Positions 46,307-56,685 are shown, counted from the stretch's first letter. The stretch is 64,000 nucleotides of DNA from an uncultured Roseibium sp. (GCF_947496995.1 NZ_CANMFD010000001.1:926692-990691); one strand, 5' to 3'. A program made the numbers and translations. Notes: generated from the sequence alone by a model not told the origin.

Positions 46307-47701
46307 TCAGCACTCGACGACATTCACTGCCAGACCGCCCTTTGAGGTCTCCTTATACTGCTCCATCATGTCCATGCCCGTCTGGCGCATGGTCTCGATG
46401 CAACCGTCCAGCGGCACGAAATGAGAGCCGTTGCCGCGCAGCGCCAGCGAGGCGGCGGTCACGGCCTTCACCGCGCCAAGGGCGTTGCGTTCGATACAGG
46501 GCACCTGAACGAGGCCGCCGATCGGATCGCAGGTCATGCCGAGATGATGTTCCAGGGCGATCTCGGCTGCGTTTTCGATCTGCTCGTTTGTGCCGCCGAG
46601 GGCGGCGCAAAGCCCGGCCGCCGCCATGGCCGACGCTGAGCCGACCTCGCCCTGACAGCCGACTTCCGCGCCCGAGATCGATGCATTCGCCTTGATGATG
46701 CCGCCGACCGCGGCGGCGGTCAGCAGGAAGGTGCGGATGCCGGCCTGATCGGCATCTCTGCAATGGTCGAGATAATAGCGGGTCACCGCCGGGATGACCC
46801 CGGCCGCTCCGTTGGTCGGCGCGGTCACGACCCGGCCCCCTGCCGCGTTTTCCTCGTTGACGGCCATGGCGTAGACGCCAAGCCAGTCGACCACATTATG
46901 CTCGAAGCGCGGATTGCCGCGGCCTTCGTGGATGAGCTGCTGGTAGATGTCCGCAGCGCGGCGTTTGACCTTCAACCCGCCCGGCAGCTGGCCGGTCTGG
47001 GTGATGCCGCGGTTGATGCAGGCATCCATCGCCGACCAGAGCTTGTCGATGCCCGCTTCCACGTCTTCCAGGGGCTGGGTCACACATTCGTTCCGCAGTT
47101 TCATCTCGGCGATGGAAAGCTCCGATTCCTTGCCCATGGCCAGCATCTGGCTGGCGGAGGCGAAGGGAAAGGGCACGTCCTGCCGGGCAAGCTCGGTGAT
47201 CGGCTCGTTGGTGGTTTTTGTGAGCTCGGCCTCGCTGACCACGAAACCGCCGCCGATCGAATAATAGACGAAGCTGTCGATAGGAGTGCCGGACGCATCG
47301 AGCAGTTCAAAGGTCATGCCGTTGGCATGCAGGGGCAGGGAAGGACCGTAATCGAAAATCACGTCCCGCTCGGGAATGAAATCCAGTTCTGGCAGGCCGG
47401 GAATCCGCAGCCGTTTTTCCGAACTCAGGGTGTCGAGCATGGGATCGACCTGGTCGGGATCGAGACTGTCCGGCCTCGCACCCAGAAGTCCCAGGCAGAC
47501 GGCCTTGTCTGTTGCATGGCCTTTTCCGGTGAAGGCAAGCGAACCGTGCAGGGTGACGGTCAACCGCGCCGCCTTTGCTTCCGCACCTGAAAGGCCGCGG
47601 ACCCGGTCCAGATAGCGGTGCACCGCGACCATTGGCCCGACCGTATGGGAGCTTGAGGGGCCTATGCCGACCTTGAAAATATCGAAGACGCTGATGAACA
47701 T
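46307..47701 (-). CDS. sdaA: L-serine ammonia-lyase (iron-sulfur type)
   Basis: From ATG 47701 the product is 464 residues, the usual size of single-chain L-serine dehydratases. The beta-like N-terminal domain starts [20 protein letters not shown]. The alpha domain holds cysteines for the [4Fe-4S] cluster in [10 protein letters not shown] and [16 protein letters not shown]. The enzyme converts L-serine to pyruvate and ammonia. The longer frame to 47830 has no family match. It is divergent from kynU and convergent with the GntR gene. Confidence 0.92.
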   Translation of the reverse strand: MFISVFDIFKVGIGPSSSHTVGPMVAVHRYLDRVRGLSGAEAKAARLTVTLHGSLAFTGKGHATDKAVCLGLLGARPDSLDPDQVDPMLDTLSSEKRLRIPGLPELDFIPERDVIFDYGPSLPLHANGMTFELLDASGTPIDSFVYYSIGGGFVVSEAELTKTTNEPITELARQDVPFPFASASQMLAMGKESELSIAEMKLRNECVTQPLEDVEAGIDKLWSAMDACINRGITQTGQLPGGLKVKRRAADIYQQLIHEGRGNPRFEHNVVDWLGVYAMAVNEENAAGGRVVTAPTNGAAGVIPAVTRYYLDHCRDADQAGIRTFLLTAAAVGGIIKANASISGAEVGCQGEVGSASAMAAAGLCAALGGTNEQIENAAEIALEHHLGMTCDPIGGLVQVPCIERNALGAVKAVTAASLALRGNGSHFVPLDGCIETMRQTGMDMMEQYKETSKGGLAVNVVEC

Positions 47702-47945
47702 CCGAACCGCACTGCCTGTCTGTTCCAAGCTGACCTTGCCAGCATTCTTTTCAAGGTAACAGATAGCCCTTTGTGGACAGGCGTTCAAACGGGCAATTTT
47801 GTGTTGTTTGCGACATCGCCCGAAACACATCTTTCCGAAGTTCGCCCAGGCAGGAACAAATCCTCACTGAAACTGTTGTTTGCGAAAAGGCGCTTTGATA
47901 GCTTGCCGCTCCCGTTAAGGATCGACCAAGCATCAAGAGTATCCG

Positions 47946-49166
47946 ATGACCGCGCAGCACCCATCCGACATGCAGGACGTTCTGAAGTCCAGAAAAGACG
48001 CCTTCCTGATCCCGGAGGGGATCATCTATCTGGATGGAAATTCCCTCGGTGTGTTGCCGCGTCATGTGCCGGCGCGCCTTACCGAAGTGGTGACGCAGGA
48101 GTGGGGTGAAAGCCTGATCACCGCCTGGAACACCCACGGCTGGCTGGACCTGCCGGCCCGCACCGGCGATCGCATCGGTCGGCTGATAGGTGCACCTGCC
48201 GGCACGTGCATCGCCTGCGACAGCACCTCGGTCAATGTCTTCAAGGTCCTGTCGGCGGCGTTGTCCCTGCGTCCGGACCGCAGGGTCATTCTGTCGGACA
48301 CCGGAAACTTCCCGACCGACCTTTATGTCGCCTCCGGGCTGAAGGATCTCCTGGCGAGGGGCTATGAGCTGAAGGTGGTCGCACCGGAAGAGGTCAAGGC
48401 GGCAATCACTGACGATGTGGCCGTTCTTATGCTGACCCAGGTCGATTACCGCACGGGCCGTCTTCACGACATGGAGGACCTGACCCGGACGGCGCATGCC
48501 GCCGGGGCGCTTGCCATCTGGGATCTGGCGCATTCAGCTGGGGCCTTGCCGGTCGACCTTGCAGGCGCGAAGGCGGATTTTGCCGTCGGCTGCGGCTACA
48601 AATATCTCAATGGCGGCCCCGGCGCGCCGGCGTTTCTCTATGTCTCGCCGGAGCATCTGGACAAGGTGACCTCGCCGCTGACCGGGTGGATGGGCCATGC
48701 GGCGCCCTTCGCATTCGACCTCGATTACCGGCCGGTCTCCGGCATCGGCCGGATGACGGTGGGAACACCCGCGGTCCTGTCGCTGTCCGGTCTTTATGCC
48801 GCGCTCGATGTCTTCGAGGATGTCGACATGGCCGATATCCGCCGGAAGTCGATTTCACTGAGCGAGTTGTTCATCGCGGAGGTCGAGGCCAAATGCCCGC
48901 AGCTTGATCTGGCAAGCCCCCGCAACCCGGAGGACCGGGGCAGCCAGGTATCGTTCCGCTTCGAGGAAGGCTATGCGGTGATGCAGGCGCTGATTGCAAG
49001 GGGCGTGATCGGTGATTTTCGCGCACCCGACGTGATGCGGTTCGGCTTCACACCGCTCTATCTGTCGCATCAGGACATTCTCGACGCGGTGGCGATCCTT
49101 GCCGGCATTCTCGATACGCAAAGCTGGGACCGGCCGGAATTCAAAACCAGGGCCAAGGTCACATAG
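47946..49166 (+). CDS. kynU: Kynureninase
   Basis: The product has 406 residues. It starts with IIYLDGNSLGVLPRHV, typical of kynureninases, and has IWDLAHSAGALPVDL with the PLP-contacting Asp and the Schiff-base lysine in GCGYKYLNGGPGAP near 217-230. It cleaves kynurenine to anthranilate and alanine in tryptophan degradation. The alanine/serine to pyruvate theme fits the divergent sdaA. Its end overlaps the convergent GGDEF/EAL gene by eight bases. No kynA or kynB is seen beside it. Confidence 0.92.
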   Translation: MTAQHPSDMQDVLKSRKDAFLIPEGIIYLDGNSLGVLPRHVPARLTEVVTQEWGESLITAWNTHGWLDLPARTGDRIGRLIGAPAGTCIACDSTSVNVFKVLSAALSLRPDRRVILSDTGNFPTDLYVASGLKDLLARGYELKVVAPEEVKAAITDDVAVLMLTQVDYRTGRLHDMEDLTRTAHAAGALAIWDLAHSAGALPVDLAGAKADFAVGCGYKYLNGGPGAPAFLYVSPEHLDKVTSPLTGWMGHAAPFAFDLDYRPVSGIGRMTVGTPAVLSLSGLYAALDVFEDVDMADIRRKSISLSELFIAEVEAKCPQLDLASPRNPEDRGSQVSFRFEEGYAVMQALIARGVIGDFRAPDVMRFGFTPLYLSHQDILDAVAILAGILDTQSWDRPEFKTRAKVT

Positions 49167-51261
49167 ACGCGATGTGCATCTGTGTTTCCAGCATCGACAG
49201 CAGTCGCTCCTCGGGAACGGGTTTCGAGTAGAGAAAGCCCTGGAACCGGTGGCAACCGTTTTCCAGCAGCCATGCCCGCTGTTCCACCGTCTCGACGCCT
49301 TCGGCGATGACTTCCGCACCGAGGGCATTGGCCAGGGAGAGGATCAGCTTCACGATGGCCCCGCCAGAAGCGATGTCGGTCATGAACATCCGGTCGATCT
49401 TGATCCCGTCGATCGGATAGTTATGGAGATAGGCCAGATTGGAATAGCCGGCGCCGAAATCATCGATAACGATCCGGTAGCCGGTGCTTTTCAGCTGGGA
49501 AAGGGTTTCGGACGCATTGGGAATGTCGCCAAGGAGAACGCTCTCCGTCAGTTCCAGGGATATCTTTTCGGGATTGCAGCCGGTTTCCCGTGGCAAGGCC
49601 TGCATGTGGGCCACGAAATGCGCATCGGAGAGCTGTTTCGGCGACACATTGAGTGAAAGCGGTATGTCGTAGTTCAACTGCGCGAGCCGCGCCTGCATTT
49701 GCGCAACATGGCGGCTGACCCAAAGGCCGATCTGGTTGATGAGACCGGTTTCCTCCGCGATCTTTATAAAGTCATCGGGGTAGATGAGACCCTTCTCGGG
49801 ATGATGCCAGCGGACCAGGGCCTCGGCGGAAATCACCCGGTCGTTCAGGGTGCATGCGATCGGTTGATATTCCAATATGAATTCATTCACCTGGATCGCA
49901 CGTTCAAGATCCTTCTTGATCGCCAGATGCTCGTCGCGCAGGTGCCGCATCTGCGGGTGAAACCGGACGCATTTGTCCACCGGGTCCGTCTTGGCCTGAT
50001 AGAGCGCCAGGTCGGCGTGCCGCATCAGGTCGTCGATGCTGACACCATCCTCAGGATATTGCGTATAGCCGATGCTGAGACCGACGCGCCTCGGCTTGCC
50101 GTCGATCAGCTGGGGTTTCGAGAAGGCCTGCAGAAGTTGCCGGCCAAACCAGTCCGGCCCCCTGGGGCCGGGTTTTTCGAGATGGCAGATGAGAAACTCG
50201 TCGCCGCCCAGCCGTGCCACGATGTCGTCCGGCTCCGCCAGCTGCTTCAGCTTTTCCGCAACAAGTTGCAGCAGGCTGTCCCCGGCGGCATGGCCGAGGG
50301 AATCATTGACCATCTTGAAGTCATCAAGGTCGACCAGATAAAGTGTCGCCGTCAAACCCCTGTCCGTTGCCGTCTGCAGGACCTGAGCGAGCCGTTCCTG
50401 CAAATAAGTCCGGTTGGACAGACCCGTCAGTGTGTCATGACTTGCCAGATACTGCGCCCGTTCCTTGGTTTCGTGCAGTTCGGTGACATCGATTTCACTG
50501 ACCAGATAAGCCGGCTGGCCGGACACCGCATCCTGGCAGGCACGGATCGTCACTTCGTGCCAGCGCGGGCCGGCGCTTGTCCTGACCCTGGTGACCCGTC
50601 CCGAAGTCCGGTTCCGCTCGACAAGTTCCAGGAATTCCAGCGCATCCCGGGATTCGACGAAATGACGGTGAAACGGCGTGCCGAGTGACTGGCACGCGGC
50701 TCGCGCGGCGGTGTTTCTGTAGAGAGGCGTACCGTCCGTCGAGAACAGTGAAATCATGACGGTGGTATGCATCAGGGCTTCGGCGCTTCTGAGGGTCTCC
50801 GGTTGCTGTTCGTGATGGTCGCGCGCTTCGCAAAGAAGAGCCATGCGACCGTCGATCAGCCTGATCCCGCTCATGTTCAGCTGCAGGACCTTCGGTTTGC
50901 CCCGGGGATACAGCGTCCAGATTTCGGAAAAGCTCACATCGTGCCGGCAAAAATCCTGCTGATATTGCCGCAGTCGTTCCTCGACGGCAGGAGACATGTC
51001 GGTGGCCAGATCGCGGGAACGGAGTTCTTCAAGACTGACGGCCTCGGTAATTTCCAGGGCCTTGCGGTTCGCCCAGAGAAACCGCTTCCTGTCGAAATCG
51101 AAGATCCAGACGGCAGTGTCGAGCCGGTCGTAAATCGTCGCTATGAGGTCCGGGTCGATCTTGCCTTCGGCGATACCGTTAAACAGCGCTGCGCGGTTCT
51201 CTTCCGGTTCAAGGCACGTGTCTCCGGAAAGATCAGAATTGTCCGGCAGTTTCTCCTCCAC
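49159..51261 (-). CDS. PAS-GGDEF-EAL cyclic-di-GMP signalling protein
   Basis: The product has 700 residues and no clear membrane helix. Two PAS-like domains (about 35-150 and 150-265) come first. The GGDEF domain spans about 270-430 with LGGDEF intact, so cyclase activity is possible. The EAL domain spans about 450-690 with AEALVRWHHPEKG, ELTESVLL, IDDFGAGYSNLAYL and AEGVETVEQ, the catalytic phosphodiesterase set. Such hybrid proteins make or degrade cyclic-di-GMP; PAS sets the balance. It may control surface attachment, which could involve the autotransporter, but that is speculation. Confidence 0.88.
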   Translation of the reverse strand: MEEKLPDNSDLSGDTCLEPEENRAALFNGIAEGKIDPDLIATIYDRLDTAVWIFDFDRKRFLWANRKALEITEAVSLEELRSRDLATDMSPAVEERLRQYQQDFCRHDVSFSEIWTLYPRGKPKVLQLNMSGIRLIDGRMALLCEARDHHEQQPETLRSAEALMHTTVMISLFSTDGTPLYRNTAARAACQSLGTPFHRHFVESRDALEFLELVERNRTSGRVTRVRTSAGPRWHEVTIRACQDAVSGQPAYLVSEIDVTELHETKERAQYLASHDTLTGLSNRTYLQERLAQVLQTATDRGLTATLYLVDLDDFKMVNDSLGHAAGDSLLQLVAEKLKQLAEPDDIVARLGGDEFLICHLEKPGPRGPDWFGRQLLQAFSKPQLIDGKPRRVGLSIGYTQYPEDGVSIDDLMRHADLALYQAKTDPVDKCVRFHPQMRHLRDEHLAIKKDLERAIQVNEFILEYQPIACTLNDRVISAEALVRWHHPEKGLIYPDDFIKIAEETGLINQIGLWVSRHVAQMQARLAQLNYDIPLSLNVSPKQLSDAHFVAHMQALPRETGCNPEKISLELTESVLLGDIPNASETLSQLKSTGYRIVIDDFGAGYSNLAYLHNYPIDGIKIDRMFMTDIASGGAIVKLILSLANALGAEVIAEGVETVEQRAWLLENGCHRFQGFLYSKPVPEERLLSMLETQMHIASM

Positions 51262-51908
51262 GATTTATGTGTTGCCGAAGCGATATCCGGCTGGTTTTCT
51301 GCCTGCCCCAAACGTCCTGGTTCCCTCGGGGGCAATATCGTAAAATCTCAATCCGATATCAATTGAGAAAAACCATAAGGAAAGAAAAGAGGTTACCATA
51401 ATCGGTAGTCGTTGAGAGAAAATGCTGCTTATTGTAAAAAATAACAGTATCGAACTCAGGTTTTACTTGCGCCTAAACTGCTTCCCTTTCGTCGCGAAGG
51501 CAACTGAAATAAGCGGCTGTCCACCGGAACGGCCAGGAACGGTCATTGGGTTCATTGTTGCTAAGTGAGTACATGAGACCCGCTGTATGCCTGTCAAAAC
51601 AATGTCGCGGAGGCAGATGATGCGTGCGGTGTGCCCGGGTGAAACTGACTCTATCGACCCGCATAGCTCTGCAAATCCACCTGGACACAGGATTGCCCGT
51701 TCCCGTGATTTGCCGATTCTGGAAAATCCTGCTCTTTCTGCTGTTGAACCCGGTGATTTTGAGTTGATTGCGCTGTCAATGGAGTTAGAAGGTCTTGATG
51801 CCGCGCCGGTGTGGACAAGACTGTGTCCGCTCCGCCAAGCCTGAAAACAGGCATTCGTGGCCAAAGGTTATAAGAAAGACCGCTATCGGGGGGCGGCGAG
51901 GAGACTGA
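51262..51908. other. Divergent intergenic region before the liv operon
   Basis: About 650 bases without a supported gene; the first third is AT-rich. It must hold the promoters of the GGDEF/EAL gene (-) and the liv operon (+). Short open frames on both strands have no family resemblance. AGGAGA just before 51909 is the livG ribosome-binding site. Confidence 0.4.
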
Positions 51909-52679
51909 ATGCTTGAGCTTGATCAGCTCGTAATGGATTTCGGAAAGTTCCGGGCTGTAAACGGTTGCTCGTTTCGTGTCGAAGAAGGCAGCATCACCGG
52001 GCTGATCGGGCCCAACGGGGCCGGAAAGACCACGCTGTTCAATCTGATCGCGGGTGCGTTCCACCCGAGCAGCGGCAGCATCCGGTTCATGGGTGAGGAT
52101 GTCACCGGATTGGCAAGCCACCAGCTGTTCCACAAGGGCCTGGTACGTACCTTTCAGATACCGCATGAATTTCACAAGCTCACGGCGCTGGAAAATCTGA
52201 TGATGGTTCCGCCGTCGCAGCCCGGCGAAAGCCTGTTCTCCAACTGGTTCGCCTGGCGCAAGGTCAGCTCGGCGGAGCGCGATGTCGAGCGACAGGCCTA
52301 TGAAACGCTGGAGTTTCTTGAGCTGACCCATGTCGCGCACGAACCTGCGGGCAACCTGTCGGGCGGGCAGAAGAAGCTTCTAGAACTCGGCCGCACCATG
52401 ATGACCGATGCGAAGCTGGTGCTGCTCGATGAACCGGCCGCGGGCGTCAACCGGACACTGCTGCGCAAGCTGGAAACCAAGATCGAGATCCTCAATCGGG
52501 ATCGCGGCTATACCTTCATCCTTATCGAACATGACATGGAGATGATCGAGAAGCTCTGCGCTCCGGTCATCTGCATGGCCGAGGGTCGGGTGTTGATCGA
52601 AGGCGATTTTCAGACCGTGCGCTCTAATCCGCAGGTGCTGGAAGCCTATCTGGGCGAAACTACGGGAGACGCGGCATGA
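51909..52679 (+). CDS. livG: Branched-chain amino-acid type ABC transporter ATP-binding protein LivG
   Basis: The product has 256 residues. Walker A is GPNGAGKTT at about 35-43, the ABC signature is LSGGQKKLLELGR, and Walker B is LVLLDEPAAG. The C-terminal GDFQTVRSNPQVLEAYLGE is diagnostic of LivG-type subunits. It powers uptake through LivH/LivM together with LivF. It is first in a five-gene operon, and its stop overlaps livF. Confidence 0.88.
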   Translation: MLELDQLVMDFGKFRAVNGCSFRVEEGSITGLIGPNGAGKTTLFNLIAGAFHPSSGSIRFMGEDVTGLASHQLFHKGLVRTFQIPHEFHKLTALENLMMVPPSQPGESLFSNWFAWRKVSSAERDVERQAYETLEFLELTHVAHEPAGNLSGGQKKLLELGRTMMTDAKLVLLDEPAAGVNRTLLRKLETKIEILNRDRGYTFILIEHDMEMIEKLCAPVICMAEGRVLIEGDFQTVRSNPQVLEAYLGETTGDAA

Positions 52680-53383
52680 CGGCGCTTCTCTCGATGGAAA
52701 GCCTCACCGGCGGCTACGGTGATGCGGACATCCTGATCGATGTGTCCCTGCATGTGGATGTGGATGAGATTGTCGCCATCGTCGGCCCGAACGGGGCCGG
52801 AAAGTCGACAGCCATGAAGTCGGTCTTCGGTCTGCTGACGATCCGCGGCGGCAAGATGCTGTTTGATGGCGACGATATCACCCGCTGGGCTCCGAACCGC
52901 ATCGTCCAGAGGGGCATCTGCTATGTGCCGCAGGTCGACAACATCTTCCGGGAAATGTCGATCCACGAAAATCTGGAGATGGGCGGTTTCCTGAGAAAAG
53001 GCGATCTGTCCGCTGCCTATGACCGCATCTACACGCTGTTTCCCGACCTGAAGGAGCGCCGCCGCACGCCGGCCGGCAGCCTTTCGGGTGGTCAGCGCCA
53101 GATGGTGGCCATGGGCCGCGCCCTGATGCTGGATCCCAAGCTCCTGTTGCTGGACGAGCCGACCGCCGGGCTGTCTCCCAAATACATGGAGCAGATTTTC
53201 CAGATCTGCCGGGATGTGCGCGACACGGGCGTTGCCATTCTTCTGGTGGAGCAGCATGCCAAACAGGCGCTCGCCTTTGCCGACCGTGGCTATGTTCTGG
53301 CCGCGGGCCGGAACCGGCACGAAGGCTCGGGCGCCGATCTCCTTGCCGACCGTGAGGTCGCCGAAATGTTTCTGGGGGGCTGA
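52676..53383 (+). CDS. livF: ABC transporter ATP-binding protein LivF
   Basis: The product has 235 residues. Walker A is GPNGAGKST near 36-44, the signature is LSGGQRQMVAMGRAL, and Walker B is LLLLDEPTAGLSP, all LivF-like. It pairs with LivG as the heterodimeric motor. The ATGA overlap with livG and the short gap to livH show one operon. Confidence 0.88.
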   Translation: MTALLSMESLTGGYGDADILIDVSLHVDVDEIVAIVGPNGAGKSTAMKSVFGLLTIRGGKMLFDGDDITRWAPNRIVQRGICYVPQVDNIFREMSIHENLEMGGFLRKGDLSAAYDRIYTLFPDLKERRRTPAGSLSGGQRQMVAMGRALMLDPKLLLLDEPTAGLSPKYMEQIFQICRDVRDTGVAILLVEQHAKQALAFADRGYVLAAGRNRHEGSGADLLADREVAEMFLGG

Positions 53384-53388
53384 GCGGC

Positions 53389-54261
53389 ATGGATCTCATC
53401 GAACTTCTGAATTTCTATGTCATTCCCGGCATTGTGCTCGGGTCCATCTATGCGCTCGGCGCGGTCGGCATCACGCTGATTTTTGCGATCCTGCGCTATG
53501 CGCATCTGGCCCATGGCGACCTGGCGACCTTCGGCGCCTTTGTCGCGCTGGCCTGCGTTACCGGCGTGGGAATACCGCCGCTGGCGGCCCTGCCCATCGC
53601 GATCCTGGTGACCGCTGCGGTAGCGGTCGGCATCGACAAGGTGTTTTACGAGCATCTGCGGGAGAGGCCGAAGATCGTCACCGTCATGGCGTCGCTCGGC
53701 ATCGCGCTCATGCTGCGGTCCGTCGTTCAGGTCGTATGGGGCGTGGACACCGAAACCTATTCGCGCGGCATTGTCCGCCCGGAAGACTATTTCGGTCTGC
53801 GCATTCGTGACCGTGAGCTTTATACGGTCGTCGCCCTGATCGTGCTGGTCGGCGCCCTGCAGCTCTTCCTGACAAGGTCCAAATGGGGCAAGGCGATGCG
53901 CGCCATGTCCGACAACCCCAACCTGGCGCTGCTGTCGGGCATCGACAACAAGAAGGTCGTGATGTTGACCTGGGTCATCGCCGGCGGGTTGTGCGCCGCC
54001 TCCGGTTTCTTCCTTGGCTACAACACGGAAATCAAGTCGATGATGGGCTGGCACATGCTGCTGCCGATGTTCGCCGCAGCCATTCTCGGCGGTGTCGGCC
54101 GGGTGGAAGGCGCCGTCCTGGGAGGGTTGATCGTCGGCATTGCCGAAGAGCTGTCGGTGCTGGTGATCCCGAGTGAATACAAGGCCGCCATGGCGTTCGC
54201 CATATTGCTGTTCATGCTGCTTGTGCGCCCGACCGGGCTGCTCAAGGGCAAGGTATTGTAA
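53389..54261 (+). CDS. livH: ABC transporter permease LivH
   Basis: The product has 290 residues and about eight membrane helices. It has the family start YVIPGIVLGSIYALGAVGIT and the cytoplasmic coupling segment KAMRAMSDNPNLALLSGID, which contacts the ATPases. It forms half of the membrane channel with LivM. Substrate could be branched-chain amino acids or another LIV-type ligand such as amides or aromatic compounds. Confidence 0.87.
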   Translation: MDLIELLNFYVIPGIVLGSIYALGAVGITLIFAILRYAHLAHGDLATFGAFVALACVTGVGIPPLAALPIAILVTAAVAVGIDKVFYEHLRERPKIVTVMASLGIALMLRSVVQVVWGVDTETYSRGIVRPEDYFGLRIRDRELYTVVALIVLVGALQLFLTRSKWGKAMRAMSDNPNLALLSGIDNKKVVMLTWVIAGGLCAASGFFLGYNTEIKSMMGWHMLLPMFAAAILGGVGRVEGAVLGGLIVGIAEELSVLVIPSEYKAAMAFAILLFMLLVRPTGLLKGKVL

Positions 54262-54273
54262 GGGGGCGCGGAC

Positions 54274-55251
54274 ATGGAATTCCTGGGTCTTGTAAACTAC
54301 GCCCTCTTCACGGCGATTTTCATCGCCATCTATGCGCTGCTTGCGCTTGGTCTCAACATCCAGTGGGGCTTCGCCGGGCTTTTCAATGCGGGCATCGCAG
54401 GCTTCTTCGCGGTCGGCGCCTATACCTCCGCCGTTCTGTCCACGCCGGCAGACGACGGCAGGCTCGGCGGGTTCGATCTGCATTTCGTCTTCGGCTGGAT
54501 CGGCGCGATGCTGGCGGCGGCCCTGGTCGCCTGGCCTATCGGCAAGATATGCCTGAGGTTCCGCTCCGACTATCTGGCGATTGCCTCCATCGGCGTTGCG
54601 GAGATCATTCGCCTGGTGATCAAGTCCGAGGAAGTGCTGACCAACGGCGCCCGCGGCATTAACGGCATACCGCGCCCGGCGGGCGATATCGGCTACACGG
54701 AATCGCAGATCGCCTATCTCGTCATCGTGCTGGCCGTGCTGATCGTCGCCTATGTCCTGGTGGAGCGTCAGTTCAACGCGCCCTGGGGCCGGATGATGCG
54801 CGCGATCCGTGACAACGAGGATGCCGCCAAGGCGATGGGCAAGGACGTCGAGTTCCGCCGTCTGGAGGCCTTCATCTTCGGTGCGGCGCTGATGGGTCTG
54901 GGCGGTGCGCTCTTTGCCCATTTCAACCGCTCCATAACGCCGGAAGCCATCGATCCGATGGTGGCGACCTTCCTGGTCTGGATCATGCTTATCCTGGGTG
55001 GGTCCGGAAACAACCGGGGCGCGATACTCGGTGCCGCGGTTGTCTGGATCATCTGGTCCGTTTCAGAGATTGCAACGGACCGCCTTCCGCATGAATATGC
55101 GATCCAGGCAAAATACATCCGCCTGTTCCTGATCGGCCTCATGCTGCAGCTTGTCCTGCGGTTCAGGCCGGAAGGACTGCTTCCCGAGCCCCTCAGGGGG
55201 GATCTCAGAGGAAGCCGGCGGACCCCGAAATCGGGTGCGGACCACAGTTAG
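54274..55251 (+). CDS. livM: ABC transporter permease LivM
   Basis: The product has 325 residues and multiple membrane helices. It includes NIQWGFAGLFNAGIAGFFAV, typical of LivM, and the coupling segment GRMMRAIRDNEDAAKAMGKD. It is the second permease of the system. It follows livH by 12 bases and precedes the binding protein by about 90 bases. Confidence 0.87.
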   Translation: MEFLGLVNYALFTAIFIAIYALLALGLNIQWGFAGLFNAGIAGFFAVGAYTSAVLSTPADDGRLGGFDLHFVFGWIGAMLAAALVAWPIGKICLRFRSDYLAIASIGVAEIIRLVIKSEEVLTNGARGINGIPRPAGDIGYTESQIAYLVIVLAVLIVAYVLVERQFNAPWGRMMRAIRDNEDAAKAMGKDVEFRRLEAFIFGAALMGLGGALFAHFNRSITPEAIDPMVATFLVWIMLILGGSGNNRGAILGAAVVWIIWSVSEIATDRLPHEYAIQAKYIRLFLIGLMLQLVLRFRPEGLLPEPLRGDLRGSRRTPKSGADHS

Positions 55252-55343
55252 GCCCGTTCCACAGGCCGCACATTTGACTTATGAATGTGAGGCTCGGAAA
55301 TCCAAAGTTCCGGCAAAGACCGGATTTATGAGGAGGTAGACTT

Positions 55344-56549
55344 ATGAAAACCAAGATTCTCGCGCTCGCTGCCGGTTTGATGGCCGCAACAGCCCTGGCG
55401 TCCGTTCCCGCGCAGGCCGATGTGAAGATCGGTCTTCTGGGCGGCGTTTCCGGTCCGATCGCCGCCATGGCGCCGGCCATGGTTGACGCGGCACAACTCG
55501 CTGTCCAGCAGGTCAATGAGCAGGGCGGCATCGGCGATGGCGAAAAGCTCGTCGGCGTGCTCGGCGACAGTGCCTGCAACCCGCAGAACGGCACGGATGC
55601 CGCCACCAAGGCCGTGAACATTGAAGGTGTCTCCGGCATCGTCGGCCCGCATTGCTCGGGGGCTGTTCTGGCTGCCGCCGGTTCCGTGACCATCCCGGCA
55701 GGTATCGTCATGATTACGCCGTCCGGCACGTCGCCGGAAATCACCGGACTGGACGACAACGGCACCGTGTTCCGTACTGTTCCTTCCGACGATTATCAGG
55801 GCCGTGCCCTGGCTCGCACGTTGAAGGAACAGGGTTACGGCAAGGTCGCCGTCGCCTACCTCAACAACGACTACGGCACCGGTCTCGCCAATGCCTTCAA
55901 GGCTGAATATGCCGACGCGCTGGGCGGTGAAATCACCCAGTTCGCCGCGCACGAGGAAGGCAAGGCGTCCTACCGGTCCAACCTTGCCGAACTCGCCAAG
56001 GGCGGCGCCGACACCCTGGTCATCTTCGACTATGGCGACGGCACCGGCCTGACCATCCTGCGCCAGGCTCTCGAAAACGGCTTCTTCGAAAAGTTCGTTG
56101 GCGGCGACGGCATGAAATCCGACGCGGTCATCAACGAACTCGGCGCTGAGAACCTCGCCAGCTTCGTGGCGTCTTCCCCGGTTGGCGAGAAGTCCGAGTC
56201 GCTGGACATGTTCAACGAAGCCTTCAAGGGCGTCGGCGGTGACCCGGATGCGATCTTCGCAACCACCTCCTACGATGCAGCTTTCCTGATGGCGCTGGCT
56301 CTTGAAAAAGCCGGTGGCAAGAAGGAAGGCGTTGCAGCTGCCATGCTGGAAGTTTCCAACGGCACTGGCGAAGCCATCCGTCCGGGTGAGTGGAAGAAGG
56401 CCAAGGAACTGATCGCAGCCGGTACCGCCATCGACTACAAGGGCGCGGCAGGCGACCACAACTTCGACGCCAACGGCGACGTTCCGGGCACCTACGCCCT
56501 GTGGGAAGTCGGCTCCGACGGCTACGAAGTCATCATGGAAATGAAGTAA
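55344..56549 (+). CDS. livK: Periplasmic LIV-type substrate-binding protein
   Basis: The product has 401 residues. A Sec signal peptide (MKTKILALAAGLMAATALAS, cleavage near AQA-DV) is followed by a type I periplasmic binding fold: IGLLGGVSGPIAAMAPAMVD, then GIVGPHCSGAVLAAAGSVTI. It captures the ligand for LivHM. Two cysteines in the mature part (DSACNPQ and PHCSG) could form the disulfide common in this family. AGGAGG lies close before the ATG. A strong terminator follows. Confidence 0.87.
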   Translation: MKTKILALAAGLMAATALASVPAQADVKIGLLGGVSGPIAAMAPAMVDAAQLAVQQVNEQGGIGDGEKLVGVLGDSACNPQNGTDAATKAVNIEGVSGIVGPHCSGAVLAAAGSVTIPAGIVMITPSGTSPEITGLDDNGTVFRTVPSDDYQGRALARTLKEQGYGKVAVAYLNNDYGTGLANAFKAEYADALGGEITQFAAHEEGKASYRSNLAELAKGGADTLVIFDYGDGTGLTILRQALENGFFEKFVGGDGMKSDAVINELGAENLASFVASSPVGEKSESLDMFNEAFKGVGGDPDAIFATTSYDAAFLMALALEKAGGKKEGVAAAMLEVSNGTGEAIRPGEWKKAKELIAAGTAIDYKGAAGDHNFDANGDVPGTYALWEVGSDGYEVIMEMK

Positions 56550-56579
56550 TTTCTTCAACTGAAGAATGTGCTTGTGAAG

Positions 56580-56608
56580 CCGGCGGTTCGAAAGAGCCGC
56601 CGGTTTTG
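56580..56608 (+). terminator. Rho-independent terminator of the liv operon
   Basis: CCGGCGG at 56580-56586 pairs with CCGCCGG at 56597-56603, followed by TTTTG and more Ts. It lies 30 bases after the livK stop. Confidence 0.85.
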
Positions 56609-56636
56609 TTTTTGGGAACCACCGCCCACCGCCTGA

Positions 56637-56685
56637 CGTCATCCCGGACAAGTGCAGCAATGCTGCACGCAGATCTGGGATGACG
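56637..56685. repeat. Nested palindromic REP-like element
   Basis: The outer arms CGTCATCCC (56637-56645) and GGGATGACG (56677-56685) pair perfectly over nine bases. Inside, GTGCAGCA-A-TGCTGCAC at 56652-56668 is a second perfect eight-base palindrome. Elements with the CGTCATCCCGG...GGGATGACG outline are frequent between alphaproteobacterial genes. It lies between the liv terminator and the flavoprotein gene. Confidence 0.75.

Noticed and set aside
51463-51864. 133-residue minus-strand frame upstream of livG
   Set aside because: No family resemblance, and it would fill the promoter region of the liv operon.
53290-54921. 543-residue open frame on the minus strand
   Set aside because: It is antisense to livF, livH and livM and has a His/Gln/Arg-rich composition typical of shadow frames.
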